From: Mesorhizobium sp. C432A | GTDB lineage: Bacteria; Pseudomonadota; Alphaproteobacteria; Rhizobiales; Rhizobiaceae | Direction: 5' to 3' | NCBI RefSeq assembly: GCF_030323145.1 | Contig: NZ_CP100470.1 | Location: 5,249,001-5,313,000, forward strand | Length of the DNA: 64,000 nucleotides | Shown: piece after piece, positions 1 through 8,717 of the stretch | How positions within the stretch are numbered: position 1 is the stretch's first letter | Layout: each line of letters opens with the position of its first letter | The notes under the pieces: generated by a model | What the model was told of the DNA's origin: nothing | Databases searched by the model: none | Seen by the model: the letters and a program-made list of their open reading frames with translations, nothing else | Position numbers and translations under genes: made by a program

Positions 1-1835
1 CACTTTTCCTCGTGACCGGCAAGCTGCTGTGCCAGTTGCGAGCGCTCCTTGGCCAGCCGGGTCGCGGTCGAGGGATCCTTTTCGTAGACGGCCGGGTTGG
101 CGAGCTCGTCCTCGATCAGGTCGATGCGCTTGCGGATGCGGTCCATCAGCGCTTCGGTGGCGCGTATTTCCTTGGCCAGCGGCTCAAAGGCGGCGCGGCG
201 CGCGGCTGCATCGCGGCGGCGATCGGCCTTTGATGCCTTCTCGGCCTCGCGCTTGCCGCGTCGGTCGCCGGACACGCCGGTGACCAGCGTCTTGTAGTCC
301 TCAAGGTCGCCGTCATACGGGTTGACCGCCCCGTCCTTGACCAGCCACAGCCGGTCGGCGGTCGCTTCCAGCAGATGGCGGTCATGCGAGATCAGGATGA
401 CGGCGCCGGGAAACTCGTTCAATGCATGGATCAGCGATTCGCGACTGTCGATGTCGAGATGGTTGGTCGGCTCGTCGAGGATGAACAGGTTCGGGCCTTC
501 GAAGGCCGACAGGCCCATCAGCAGGCGCGCCTTCTCGCCGCCGGACAGGTCCTTGGCGGCGGTGTTCATCTTCTCGGTGGTGAGACCGAACTGGGCGACG
601 CGGCCACGTACCTTGGATTCCGGCGCCTCCGGCATCAGCCGGCGGACATGCTCATAGGCGTTTTCATCAGGCCTGAGATCGTCGAGCTGATGCTGCGCGA
701 AGATAGCCACTTTCAGGCCCGGCGCGACCGTCATGGTGCCGCTCTCCTGCTTCAACCGGCCCGACAGAAGCTTGGCGAAGGTCGACTTGCCGTTGCCGTT
801 GGCGCCGAGCAGCGCGATGCGGTCGTCGGCATCGATGCGCAGCGTCATCTTCTTCAGGATCGGCTGGCCCTCGGTGTAGCCGACATTGACGTTGTTCAAG
901 GCAATGATCGGCGACGCCACCGTTTTCACCGGCTCCGGGAAAGAGAACGGCCTCACCGTGTCGTTCACGATCGCCGCGATCGGCTTCATCTTCTCCAGCG
1001 CCTTGATGCGCGACTGCGCCTGTCTCGCCTTCGAAGCCTTGGCGCGGAAGCGTTCGACGAAGGACTCCATGTGTTTGCGCGCGGCTTCCTGCTTGACACG
1101 GCCCTTCTCCTGCAACTCCTTCTGCTCGGTGTACTGGCGCTCGAACTGGTCGTAGCCGCCGCGCCAGAAGGTCAGCTTCTTCTGGTCGAGATGAACGATG
1201 GAATTGACGGCGCGGTTGAGCAGGTCGCGATCGTGCGAAATCAGAAGCACCGTGTGCGGGTATTTCGAAACATAGTTTTCCAGCCACAGCGTGCCTTCGA
1301 GATCGAGATAGTTGGTCGGCTCGTCAAGCAGCAGAAGGTCGGGCTCGGCAAACAGCACGGCGGCAAGCGCGACGCGCATGCGCCAGCCGCCGGAGAAGGA
1401 CGAGGCCGGGCGGCGCTGCGCGGCGTCGTCGAAGCCAAGGCCGGCGAGGATGGTGGCCGCGCGGGATTCCGCCGAATGCGCATCGATATCCGCCAGCCGC
1501 ATATGGATGTCGGCAATGCGGTGCGCGTCGGTGGCGGTCTTTTCCTCCTCGAGCAATGCGGTGCGCTCGAGGTCGGCCTTGAGCACGATTTCGATCAGCG
1601 GCTCCTCGGTGCCGGGCGCTTCCTGCGCCACCTGGCCGATGCGGGTGTTCTTGGGCAGGCTTATCGAGCCGGTCTCGGAGGGAAAGTCGCCGGTGATGGC
1701 CTTGAACAGCGTCGTCTTGCCGGTGCCGTTGCGGCCGACGAGGCCGGCCTTGGTGCCGGCCGGCAAGGTCAGCGAGGCATGATCGAGAAGCAAGCGTCCG
1801 GCCATGCGGAGCGAAAGATCGTTGATGATAAGCAT
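1..1835 (-). CDS. ABC-F family ATPase, 3' end outside window
   Basis: Two tandem ABC ATPase domains without membrane segments, as in ABC-F proteins (Uup/YheS/EttA group), which act on ribosomes rather than as transporters. The N-terminal domain has a P-loop (GRNGTGKTT), a signature (SFSGGWRMR) and Walker B followed by DEPTNYLDLE. A charged linker rich in Lys/Arg/Glu follows. The second domain has GANGNGKST, DLSGGEKAR and LDEPTNHLD. The visible C-terminus is a basic, coiled-coil-like tail (DRRRDAAARRAAF) as in Uup-type members. The start ATG (complement of 1833-1835) gives MLIINDLSLRM, a standard ABC-F beginning. At least 611 codons are present and the stop lies beyond base 1. Subfamily (Uup or YheS) is not settled. 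Confidence 0.9.
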   Translation of the reverse strand, partial: MLIINDLSLRMAGRLLLDHASLTLPAGTKAGLVGRNGTGKTTLFKAITGDFPSETGSISLPKNTRIGQVAQEAPGTEEPLIEIVLKADLERTALLEEEKTATDAHRIADIHMRLADIDAHSAESRAATILAGLGFDDAAQRRPASSFSGGWRMRVALAAVLFAEPDLLLLDEPTNYLDLEGTLWLENYVSKYPHTVLLISHDRDLLNRAVNSIVHLDQKKLTFWRGGYDQFERQYTEQKELQEKGRVKQEAARKHMESFVERFRAKASKARQAQSRIKALEKMKPIAAIVNDTVRPFSFPEPVKTVASPIIALNNVNVGYTEGQPILKKMTLRIDADDRIALLGANGNGKSTFAKLLSGRLKQESGTMTVAPGLKVAIFAQHQLDDLRPDENAYEHVRRLMPEAPESKVRGRVAQFGLTTEKMNTAAKDLSGGEKARLLMGLSAFEGPNLFILDEPTNHLDIDSRESLIHALNEFPGAVILISHDRHLLEATADRLWLVKDGAVNPYDGDLEDYKTLVTGVSGDRRGKREAEKASKADRRRDAAARRAAFEPLAKEIRATEALMDRIRKRIDLIEDELANPAVYEKDPSTATRLAKERSQLAQQLAGHEEK

Positions 1836-1905
1836 GCCGGGGCTTTTGCACGGGAGGGCGGCGCTTCGCAAGGGCCTGGGCGCCGGCGGGGGCATAAGGC
1901 ATGAA

Positions 1906-1930
1906 GACGGCGCGCCTTAAGCGCGCCGTC
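1906..1930 (-). terminator. Hairpin downstream of mucR
   Basis: A perfect 10-bp inverted repeat (gacggcgcgc / gcgcgccgtc) with a 5-base loop lies about 40 bases after the mucR stop. The T run on the minus strand is weak, so it is terminator-like rather than a textbook intrinsic terminator. Confidence 0.5.
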
Positions 1931-1970
1931 CATTGCAAACAGCAGACTGACTTTTCAGAGGCTGCCTGGT

Positions 1971-2417
1971 TCAGGCTTTGGGTTTGCGCTTCGTCACCTT
2001 GGCCGCGGCGGCCGGAACGGCCGGCTTGCGGCCGAGGCCCGAAGACTTGGCCAGTGCCGAACGGGTCGCGGAGTAGTTCGGCGCCACCATCGGATAGTCC
2101 GACGGCAAGCCCCATTTGCCACGATATTCCTCCGGGCTGAGACCATGGTCGGTCATCAAGTGGCGCTTCAGCGACTTGAATTTCTTGCCATCTTCCAGAC
2201 AGACGATGTGGTCGGGAAACACCGACCGCTTCGGATTGACAGCCGGGTTCAGCGCGGGGCTTTCCACGGCGGCAATGCTGCCCAGCTTGCGCACCGATGC
2301 GCTGACGCTGGCAATCAGATCCGGCAGGCCAGACGCAGGGAGAGGATTGTTGCCGACATAGGCCGAGACGATGTCAGCAGTCAGTTCAATAGCGGTCTTG
2401 CTGTCGATGGTGTGCAA
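1971..2417 (-). CDS. mucR: MucR/Ros family zinc-finger transcriptional regulator
   Basis: 148 aa, the usual length for MucR/Ros proteins, which bind AT-rich DNA and control exopolysaccharide, motility and symbiosis or virulence genes in Rhizobiales. The N-terminus carries the family pattern ELTADIVSAYVGNN (residues 11-24). The finger runs from Cys73 through Asp76 to His86 and His91, followed by SPEEYRGKWGLPSDYPMVAP. Ros itself has Cys at the second ligand position; here it is Asp, a substitution known from Mesorhizobium Ml proteins. The start is TTG (complement of 2415-2417), chosen because GGGAG lies about 9 bases upstream and no ATG fits. The Lys/Arg/Ala-rich tail is typical. Rhizobia often carry several paralogues, so the symbol indicates the family. 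Confidence 0.9.
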   Translation of the reverse strand: MHTIDSKTAIELTADIVSAYVGNNPLPASGLPDLIASVSASVRKLGSIAAVESPALNPAVNPKRSVFPDHIVCLEDGKKFKSLKRHLMTDHGLSPEEYRGKWGLPSDYPMVAPNYSATRSALAKSSGLGRKPAVPAAAAKVTKRKPKA

Positions 2418-2584
2418 TTCTGTTTCTCCCGCCGGTCATGAAGTTGCCGGCTTTTTTTAAGACTTCTCTTGATGTATCGACCTAGCTGCACCCCCCAACG
2501 GGTCGCTAAAGTCTCAATAAACGATCAAGAATCGGAACAGGAGGATGTTTCCACAACAGGTTGCAACGTTGCAAATTAGAAAAT

Positions 2585-2818
2585 CTAATACTTGGAAACG
2601 GCCGACTTCGCGCCAGCAGATTTCAACTGCACGGACGCCGCAGGTTTAGAGTCGGCCAGTATGTCCAGAATGCGCTTCCAGCGGGCGCACCGGCCGAAAT
2701 CTTTTTGCTCTATCGCCTTTTCGGCCTTCATGGCGGCGTAGAGCGGCGCCTCGGCGCCGAACTCCTTGAGCAGCCAGAATGCTTCCTGTCTGGCGAGGCG
2801 TTCATCGTCGTCAAGCAT
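2585..2818 (-). CDS. Small conserved-type hypothetical protein, 77 aa
   Basis: A 77-residue soluble protein without signal peptide or membrane segment. The first two thirds are probably helical (LARQEAFWLLKEFGAEAPLYAAMKA in outline), with one Cys and a Trp pair, then a low-complexity Ala/Ser/Lys tail. Its ATG overlaps the end of the upstream EamA transporter gene by 8 bases, which implies translational coupling and supports it being real. I do not recognise the family and assign no function. Confidence 0.6.
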   Translation of the reverse strand: MLDDDERLARQEAFWLLKEFGAEAPLYAAMKAEKAIEQKDFGRCARWKRILDILADSKPAASVQLKSAGAKSAVSKY

Positions 2819-3749
2819 GTTCAGCCTCCGAGCGTTCTATGCCCACCGCAATACAGCTGCCGATGACGAGGACCGCACCGGCTATCGCGGTCAGCGTCAG
2901 CCTTTCGCCCGAAAGTGTCAGCAGCAGCGTCGATGCGATCGGGGTCAGATAGGCGATGACCGCAACCTTGCCGCCGCCTTCAAGCTTCAAGGCGCGCGAC
3001 CAGAAATAATATCCCAGCCCCATCGGACCGGCGCCGAGATAGAGGCCAAGCAGGAGGTGCTCGCTGGATGGCCAGGCTGCGCCGTCGTGAATACACCACA
3101 GCAAGGTCAGGCCGACGCCGACCAATGCCGAAGGCAAAAGCAAACGCTCCGACGGTGTGGCCAGGCGGGCGACCGCAATCGAATAGAAGGCCATGCACAG
3201 CGCCGAGCCGAAGGCAGCGAGATAGCCGACGATGCTGCCCTGGAGAAAAGGCTGGCCGCGGCCACCCGAGATCACCAGCGCCACGCCGACAAAGCCGAGC
3301 ACGGCAGTCAAACCCAGCAGCACGGGGCGTTGCCGCTTGCCCAGCACGATGACCGCCGCCGCGACCATCAGCGGCCAGGTGTAGGCGACGAGATTGGCCT
3401 CGATCACCGGCATGGACGCAAAGGCGATGTATTGCAGCACCATGGTGCCGACCAGGCCAATAAAGCCGACCGCGACCGGCGCCAGGGTGCCGTCAGCACC
3501 CTTGGAAAAGGCTGCGTCTTGCAGGCCCCTCTTCCGGCTCGCCAGATGGATGACGGCGAACACCAGAGCCGCTCCACAAAATTGCAGCAACTGCACCAGC
3601 GACACCGGATGGCTGGCCAGCAGCGATTTGCCGACCAGCGCGTTGGTCGACCACAGGGCGACCGCGCCGGCGGCGAAGACCAGGGCCGATGGCGAGCCCG
3701 ATCCATCCCGGAATCGCCGAGACGGTGCCTTGTCCTTATCGCCGACCAT
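2811..3749 (-). CDS. EamA/DMT-family membrane transporter
   Basis: 312 aa with about ten hydrophobic segments in two five-helix halves, the layout of drug/metabolite transporters of the EamA type, which usually export amino acids or related metabolites. The first half begins ALVFAAGAVALWSTNALVG and the second includes GAGPMGLGYYFWSRALK and IAYLTPIASTLLLTL, matching the conserved helix 8 and 9 pattern. The start used is the ATG at 3747-3749; a much longer in-frame extension upstream overlaps the preceding gene and is not credible. It lies 43 bases behind the 2OG-oxygenase-like gene and overlaps the next small gene by 8 bases, so the three look co-transcribed. Substrate is unknown. Confidence 0.85.
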   Translation of the reverse strand: MVGDKDKAPSRRFRDGSGSPSALVFAAGAVALWSTNALVGKSLLASHPVSLVQLLQFCGAALVFAVIHLASRKRGLQDAAFSKGADGTLAPVAVGFIGLVGTMVLQYIAFASMPVIEANLVAYTWPLMVAAAVIVLGKRQRPVLLGLTAVLGFVGVALVISGGRGQPFLQGSIVGYLAAFGSALCMAFYSIAVARLATPSERLLLPSALVGVGLTLLWCIHDGAAWPSSEHLLLGLYLGAGPMGLGYYFWSRALKLEGGGKVAVIAYLTPIASTLLLTLSGERLTLTAIAGAVLVIGSCIAVGIERSEAEHA

Positions 3750-3792
3750 GATGTTACCGACGGCCAAACCGGCGTCCACTTCTATGCTCTGG

Positions 3793-4626
3793 CTACCAGG
3801 ATTCCCTTGACCCGCCCGGGACCGGCGCATCGGCCGCCGCCGCAACGGGACGTTCTTCCTCGAAGCGCCGATAGGCCGGCAGCTGGTTCGTCCAGACGTC
3901 TTCGGCCAGTTCGTTGACCCATTCGCGATCGTGATCATTATCGGCTGCGAGATAGAACATGCGATTGTCGTCGACATAGGGCTTGGCCACAGAGCGCTGG
4001 TTGAGGACCAGCGTGACGCGCGAGCCGAGCTGGATCGGCGCGGTGCGGTGCAGCACACCGAGAAACTGGCCGAGTGTGGCGTAGTTCATCTTGTGGTCGA
4101 TGCGCATGACCTGGTTGCGCGGAATCTCGCGGCCGGATTCAAGGATGGCGCGGCCGGTCTCGGAATCGTCGCAGTAGATTTCGAGATGGCCGCCGACCAG
4201 CGGATTGCTGATCGACAGCGGAATGAGTTCGGTGACCGGGACACCGTCGCAATGCCAATCGACGGCGCCGTCCTTGGGATTCATGAAAGTGACGGTCGAG
4301 CCGACGATCGACAGCGGATAGGGCTCGAGCTTGGTGCCCATCATGTCGGACAGACGTTCCAGGCGCAGCTTGTCATGCAGCAACTCCTTGATCTCCGGGA
4401 TAAAACGGTCGGCGCCGGTGATGAAGGTAAGGTCGAGGTGCTTGTGCACGGCGTGGCTGGCCTTGAGCTTCAACGCCGCCTCTTCGATCGCCGCCAGCAG
4501 CGCCGGGTCGTAGCCATGCAGATACTGCGCAACGCCGAAACCGGACACTTTCCAGGCCGTCTCATGACCGATAATGGCTTCTCGGCTCATCGCGTAGCGC
4601 AGTTCAGGTATGGTATGGGCGTTCAT
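3793..4626 (-). CDS. 2-oxoglutarate/Fe(II) oxygenase-like protein
   Basis: 277 aa. The middle contains WHCDG, an HxD iron-binding motif, and about 85 residues later VLHRTAPIQLGSRVTLVLN, which supplies a distal His and an Arg suited to bind 2-oxoglutarate. Between them lie strands typical of the double-stranded beta-helix fold. The start MNAHTIPELRY is preferred because GGAGAAG sits just upstream; a 9-codon longer start lacks this. The gene is followed by an EamA exporter and is divergent from a LysR regulator, a common layout for a substrate-induced modification and export module. The substrate, perhaps an amino acid or similar metabolite, cannot be read from sequence. Confidence 0.7.
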   Translation of the reverse strand: MNAHTIPELRYAMSREAIIGHETAWKVSGFGVAQYLHGYDPALLAAIEEAALKLKASHAVHKHLDLTFITGADRFIPEIKELLHDKLRLERLSDMMGTKLEPYPLSIVGSTVTFMNPKDGAVDWHCDGVPVTELIPLSISNPLVGGHLEIYCDDSETGRAILESGREIPRNQVMRIDHKMNYATLGQFLGVLHRTAPIQLGSRVTLVLNQRSVAKPYVDDNRMFYLAADNDHDREWVNELAEDVWTNQLPAYRRFEEERPVAAAADAPVPGGSRESW

Positions 4627-4737
4627 TCTACTTCTCCAGGATGGGGGCATCACTTGGTAAACTGTCGATTAATTTCCCCACCCCTGTAAAATTAGGAATG
4701 CTGGTGCTAGTGTAAGCCCAGCTTAAGGTCGAAACGC

Positions 4738-5706
4738 GTGCGTCTGCTCAGTCAGGTCAACCTCAATTCGCTGAAGATTGTCGAAAGTGCCGCCCGGCAC
4801 CGTAACTTCACGCGCGCCGGCGAAGAGCAGTTTATTACTGCCTCCGCCGTCAGCCAGCGCGTTAAAAGCCTCGAGGACCAGCTGCGCTTCAAGATCTTCC
4901 AGCGCGGTGGCAATGCGGTGTCGCTGACACCCGAAGGCGAGACCTATGTGTCGCGCGTTCGCGAGGCGCTGGAGCGCATCGTGGCGGCCAGCATGGAGGC
5001 GACCGGACAGTCGCAGGCGCATGTGCTGAAGATTTCGGTGCTGCCGACGTTCGCGGCGCGCTGGCTGTTTGCCCGCCTGCCGCTGTTCCAGCGGCAATAT
5101 CCCGAAATCGAGATGCGCGTCTCGACCTCCTACGCCACCAATGAGTTCGCCACCTCCGAGTTCGACCTTGAGATCCGCTATGGCGACGGCAGCTTTCCCG
5201 ACCTCAAAGCGGACCTGCTGTTCAAGGAGGATTTGACGCCGGTGTGCAGCAGGAAGCTGTTCCACGAGGTTCTCGGCGATAGGCCGCCGTCAAAGGTGAC
5301 GCCCGACGACCTCAGGCATTTCACGCTGCTGCATTCCGACACCTGCACGCAGAACTGGCAGTCGTGGCTGGGTTTTGCCGGCGCGAGTTCCGTGCTCGGC
5401 GAGACCAAGAGCATCTATTTCGATTCCTGCATGATGTCCTATGAGGCGGCCAATGCCGGCATGGGCTTTGCAGTCGCCAACCGCGCCTATATGGCGAGCG
5501 AGATCCGCGCAGAGAGACTGGTGGCGCCGTTTGCCGTGCATCACCCCAACACCGCCGGCTGGTATTTCGTCTGCCCGGTCACCGCGCCCTACACGCGCAA
5601 GGTGGAACTGTTCAAACAGTGGATCATGGCCGAGGCGGCGCTGACGCAGTGCCAGCTGGACGCCGGGATTGCCAGCGGCCCGGTGCTGCGCAAGGCCATT
5701 GCCTGA
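4738..5706 (+). CDS. LysR-family transcriptional regulator (GcvA-like)
   Basis: 322 aa with an N-terminal winged helix (LNSLKIVESAARHRNFTRAG, then SAVSQRVKSLEDQL) and a C-terminal periplasmic-binding-like effector domain containing FDLEIRYGDG, a pattern frequent in the GcvA branch. The start is GTG at 4738-4740. It is divergent from the 2OG-oxygenase-like gene across a 111-base AT-richer gap, the classic arrangement in which a LysR protein controls its neighbour and itself. The effector is unknown. Confidence 0.9.
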   Translation: MRLLSQVNLNSLKIVESAARHRNFTRAGEEQFITASAVSQRVKSLEDQLRFKIFQRGGNAVSLTPEGETYVSRVREALERIVAASMEATGQSQAHVLKISVLPTFAARWLFARLPLFQRQYPEIEMRVSTSYATNEFATSEFDLEIRYGDGSFPDLKADLLFKEDLTPVCSRKLFHEVLGDRPPSKVTPDDLRHFTLLHSDTCTQNWQSWLGFAGASSVLGETKSIYFDSCMMSYEAANAGMGFAVANRAYMASEIRAERLVAPFAVHHPNTAGWYFVCPVTAPYTRKVELFKQWIMAEAALTQCQLDAGIASGPVLRKAIA

Positions 5707-5947
5707 GGTCGGATTCTTTCCGCGGCCTTGCGGGATTTGCGGCCGTTTCAGCTGGTTTTGCGCAGACGGCACGAGCAGAACCGGCACGAAAACTGCCACC
5801 TCATGACGCAGGCGAGAGACTCAGCTATCTTCGGTTGTTGCGGCGGACCTGATATCCGCCTGGCCGGCGCTATCAGCTCACCTCCCAAGCGGCGCCGGCC
5901 TTCTTCTCCCGAAGGCTACCTTCAGCCTTGTCGTCCCGCTAAAACGA

Positions 5948-6100
5948 TCATTGCGCCGGCTGATCGCCGCTGGCCGCCGGCTTTGGCGCCGAATCCGTCT
6001 GCGGGGTTTGATCGAGCACCGGGGCTTTGGTTGGCTGGATGTCGCCGTCGCAGGCGGCGAGCGCCAAGCTGGCGGCCAACAGAATCAGAAGCCTCTTCAT
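5948..6100 (-). CDS. Small lipoprotein, 50 aa
   Basis: MKRLLILLAASLALAAC is a lipoprotein signal peptide with lipobox LAAC, cleaved before Cys17. The mature part is only 34 residues, rich in Pro, Ala, Asp and Gln (DIQPTKAPVLDQ at its start), with no recognisable domain. A perfect GGAGG ribosome binding site lies 5 bases before the ATG. Such short lipoproteins are common in Rhizobiales and are easily missed because of size. Function unknown. Confidence 0.7.
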   Translation of the reverse strand: MKRLLILLAASLALAACDGDIQPTKAPVLDQTPQTDSAPKPAASGDQPAQ

Positions 6101-6126
6101 GGCGACCTCCTAGGTCTGCCCTCTCC

Positions 6127-6172
6127 TTCGTAAGGCAACGAGGTGGTTCTTCGTAAGGCAACGAGGTGGTTC
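6127..6172. repeat. 23-bp direct repeat, two perfect copies
   Basis: The unit starting ttcgtaaggcaacgaggtgg occurs at 6127-6149 and again at 6150-6172 without mismatch. It lies just upstream of the small lipoprotein gene (minus strand) and of the 55-aa gene on the plus strand. Confidence 0.9.
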
Positions 6173-6259
6173 GGCTTTGGTTGCACGCTCGCAAACGACG
6201 CCGCGTCGGCTGGAACCAAACGGCGGCTCTGAGGTTGGTTGCCCAAAGGAGATCGCGCC

Positions 6260-6427
6260 ATGATCCGTCTGCTCATTACCGGCCTTTTCGCTTACGCGAC
6301 CTATCGCATCGCCAAGGAGATCATCAAGGACGTGCCTGACAATTTCGATCCGTTGCCGGTGCCTGGCGACGAACGCGCCGCCTTGCGGCGCCAGTCGGCG
6401 GCAACGGGTGTCGCGCCACGGCGGTAA
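6260..6427 (+). CDS. Small hypothetical membrane-associated protein, 55 aa
   Basis: Starts MIRLLITGLFAYATYRIAKE, a short hydrophobic N-terminal helix, then a polar, Pro- and Arg-containing tail. AAAGGAG lies 9 bases before the ATG, a near-ideal ribosome binding site, so this start is preferred to one seven codons upstream. It precedes the UvrD-like helicase gene by 50 bases. No family recognised. Confidence 0.55.
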   Translation: MIRLLITGLFAYATYRIAKEIIKDVPDNFDPLPVPGDERAALRRQSAATGVAPRR

Positions 6428-6477
6428 GGGCGACTTCCGCCCGTTGCGAACAAAGCGGAAACGATGCTTGATAGGCG

Positions 6478-8559
6478 ATGACCATCGCCATCAATGATTC
6501 GTCCTTGCGGCCCGCCTATCTGGCGAAGCTCAACGCCGAGCAGCGGCTCGCTGTCGAACATGGCGACGGCCAGATCGCCGGGCCGCTGCTGGTGATCGCC
6601 GGCGCCGGCTCCGGCAAGACCAACACGCTCGCCCACCGGGTCGCGCATCTGATCGTCAAGGGCGCTGATCCCAGACGCATTCTGCTTATGACATTCTCGC
6701 GCCGCGCCGCCACCGAAATGGCCAGGCGGGTCGAACGCATCGCCGGCGAGGTGCTGGGCCGAGACGCGTCCGTCATCGCCGACGCGCTGAGCTGGGCCGG
6801 TACGTTTCACGGCATCGGCGCCAGGCTATTGCGCGACTATGCGCTGACGATCGGCCTCGACCCGGCCTTTACCATTCACGACCGCGAGGATTCCGCCGAC
6901 CTGATGAATCTTGCCCGGCATGAACTTGGATTCTCGAAGACCGAAAGCCGTTTTCCGACCAAGGGCACCTGCCTGGCGATCTATTCGCGCGCTGTCAACG
7001 CGCAGGCGCCGCTTGGCGAGGTGCTGGGTTCGGCCTTTCCGTGGTGTGCCGGCTGGGCCGAACAACTGAAGGCTCTGTTCGCCCGATATGTCGAGGCCAA
7101 GCAGGCGCAGAACGTGCTCGATTACGACGACCTCCTGCTCTACTGGGCGCAAATGGCCGCCGAGCCGGAGATCGCGGCGCATCTGGGCTCGCGTTTCGAC
7201 CATGTGCTGGTCGACGAATACCAGGACACCAACCGGCTGCAGGCCTCGATCCTTTCGGCGCTGAAGCCGGACGGCGCCGGACTGACAGTGGTGGGCGACG
7301 ACGCGCAGTCGATCTATTCGTTTCGCGCCGCGGAAGTGCGCAACATCCTCGATTTCCCGCAACAATTCGCGCGAGCCGCCGATGTCATCATGCTGGAGCG
7401 CAACTACCGCTCGACCGTGACTATTTTGGCGGCAGCCAACGCGGTCATCTCGGAGGCGTCGGAGCGCTTCACCAAGAACCTCTGGTCGGAGCGCAAATCC
7501 TCGCAAAGGCCGAAACTGGTCAGCGTGCGCGACGAGGCCGAGCAGGCGAACTATGTCTGCCAGGCCATCCTGGCCGAGCGCGAGGCCGGCACGGTGCTGA
7601 AATCGCAGGCGGTGCTGTTTCGCGCCTCGCACCACGGCGGCCCGCTGGAGATCGAACTGACGCGCCGCAACATCCCCTTCGTCAAGTTCGGCGGGCTCAA
7701 ATTCCTCGACGCCGCCCACGTCAAGGACGTGCTTTCGGTGCTGCGTTTTGCCGAGAACCCGCGCGACCGCGTCGCCGGCTTCCGCGTGCTGCAGCTCCTG
7801 CCCGGCATCGGCCCTTCGGCGGCGAGCACCATCGTCGAGACCATGGCGACATCGCTCGACGAGGAAATGGGGCTGGCCCGCTACCGGCCGCCGCAACGCG
7901 CGGCTGAGGACTGGCCAGCCTTCGTTGCGCTTTATTCCGGCCTGCGCGCCCGGTCGGGGAAATGGCCGGCCGATCTCGAACAGGTCAGGCTGTGGTACGA
8001 GCCGCATCTTGAGCGCATCCACGAGGATGCGACGACGCGGCGGACCGACCTCATGCAGCTCGAGCAGATCGGTTCCGGCTATGCTTCGCGCGAGCGCTTC
8101 CTGACCGAGCTGACGCTGGATCCACCGGATGCGACCAGCGACCAGGCCGGGCCGCCGCACCGCAACGAGGACTATCTGATCCTGTCGACCATTCATTCGG
8201 CCAAGGGCCAGGAATGGAAGAACGTCTTCGTGCTCAACACCGTCGATGGCTGCATCCCGGCCGATCTCGGCGTCGGCACCAAGGAAGACATCGAGGAGGA
8301 GCGCCGGCTGCTTTACGTCGCTATGACGCGGGCCAAGGACGGCCTGCATCTGGTGACGCCGCAGCGCTTCTTCACCCACGGCCAGGCAGCGCGCGGCGAC
8401 CGCCACGTCTACGCCTCGCGAACCCGTTTCATCCCGGCCTCGATCCTCGGCGCTTTCGAGCAGACCTCGTGGGCGAGCGTCCACGCCAAGGACGATCCGC
8501 GCCACAGACCTGAAGTCCGCGTCGACCTCGGCGCCCGCATGCGCGGCATGTGGAAATAG
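6478..8559 (+). CDS. UvrD/Rep-family ATP-dependent DNA helicase
   Basis: 693 aa superfamily 1A helicase. Motifs in order: the Q-motif region (LNAEQRLAVEH, residues 18-28), Walker A GAGSGKTNTLAHR, motif Ia MTFSRRAATEMARR, Walker B DEYQDTN, motif III GDDAQSIYSFRAA, motif IV ERNYRST, motif V TIHSAKGQEW and motif VI LLYVAMTRAKD. These enzymes unwind DNA 3' to 5' in repair and in removing replication blocks. The C-terminus ends soon after motif VI and lacks the long PcrA/UvrD tail, so it is better called UvrD-like than uvrD itself. It stands alone among unrelated small genes. Confidence 0.92.
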   Translation: MTIAINDSSLRPAYLAKLNAEQRLAVEHGDGQIAGPLLVIAGAGSGKTNTLAHRVAHLIVKGADPRRILLMTFSRRAATEMARRVERIAGEVLGRDASVIADALSWAGTFHGIGARLLRDYALTIGLDPAFTIHDREDSADLMNLARHELGFSKTESRFPTKGTCLAIYSRAVNAQAPLGEVLGSAFPWCAGWAEQLKALFARYVEAKQAQNVLDYDDLLLYWAQMAAEPEIAAHLGSRFDHVLVDEYQDTNRLQASILSALKPDGAGLTVVGDDAQSIYSFRAAEVRNILDFPQQFARAADVIMLERNYRSTVTILAAANAVISEASERFTKNLWSERKSSQRPKLVSVRDEAEQANYVCQAILAEREAGTVLKSQAVLFRASHHGGPLEIELTRRNIPFVKFGGLKFLDAAHVKDVLSVLRFAENPRDRVAGFRVLQLLPGIGPSAASTIVETMATSLDEEMGLARYRPPQRAAEDWPAFVALYSGLRARSGKWPADLEQVRLWYEPHLERIHEDATTRRTDLMQLEQIGSGYASRERFLTELTLDPPDATSDQAGPPHRNEDYLILSTIHSAKGQEWKNVFVLNTVDGCIPADLGVGTKEDIEEERRLLYVAMTRAKDGLHLVTPQRFFTHGQAARGDRHVYASRTRFIPASILGAFEQTSWASVHAKDDPRHRPEVRVDLGARMRGMWK

Positions 8560-8717
8560 CCGCAACCGTGAATGCCGGCAGGGAGCGACCTCAAGAGCAA
8601 ATCGTCCTGTCATGGCATCTCTCAGGGAACCTCGGGCCGCCAGCCGCGTTTTCTGGCGTCCAACCCGCGATCGGAGGGCGGCGGCCGCCGCCCTTCCGCC
8701 CATCCAGAGAGGCCAGA

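Noticed and set aside
375..1904. 509-codon plus-strand open frame
   Set aside because: It lies antisense to the ABC-F ATPase, whose motifs are intact. Long antisense frames are common at high GC.
2811..4058. Long upstream extension of the EamA gene
   Set aside because: The extra 103 codons overlap the oxygenase gene on the same strand and have unlike composition; a start at 3749 leaves a normal EamA protein.
5862..5900. Possible terminator after the LysR gene
   Set aside because: Nine-base arms exist but the loop is 21 bases and no T run follows.
6826..8703. 625-codon minus-strand open frame
   Set aside because: Antisense to the UvrD-like helicase; composition is Arg/Val/Leu-rich without motifs.
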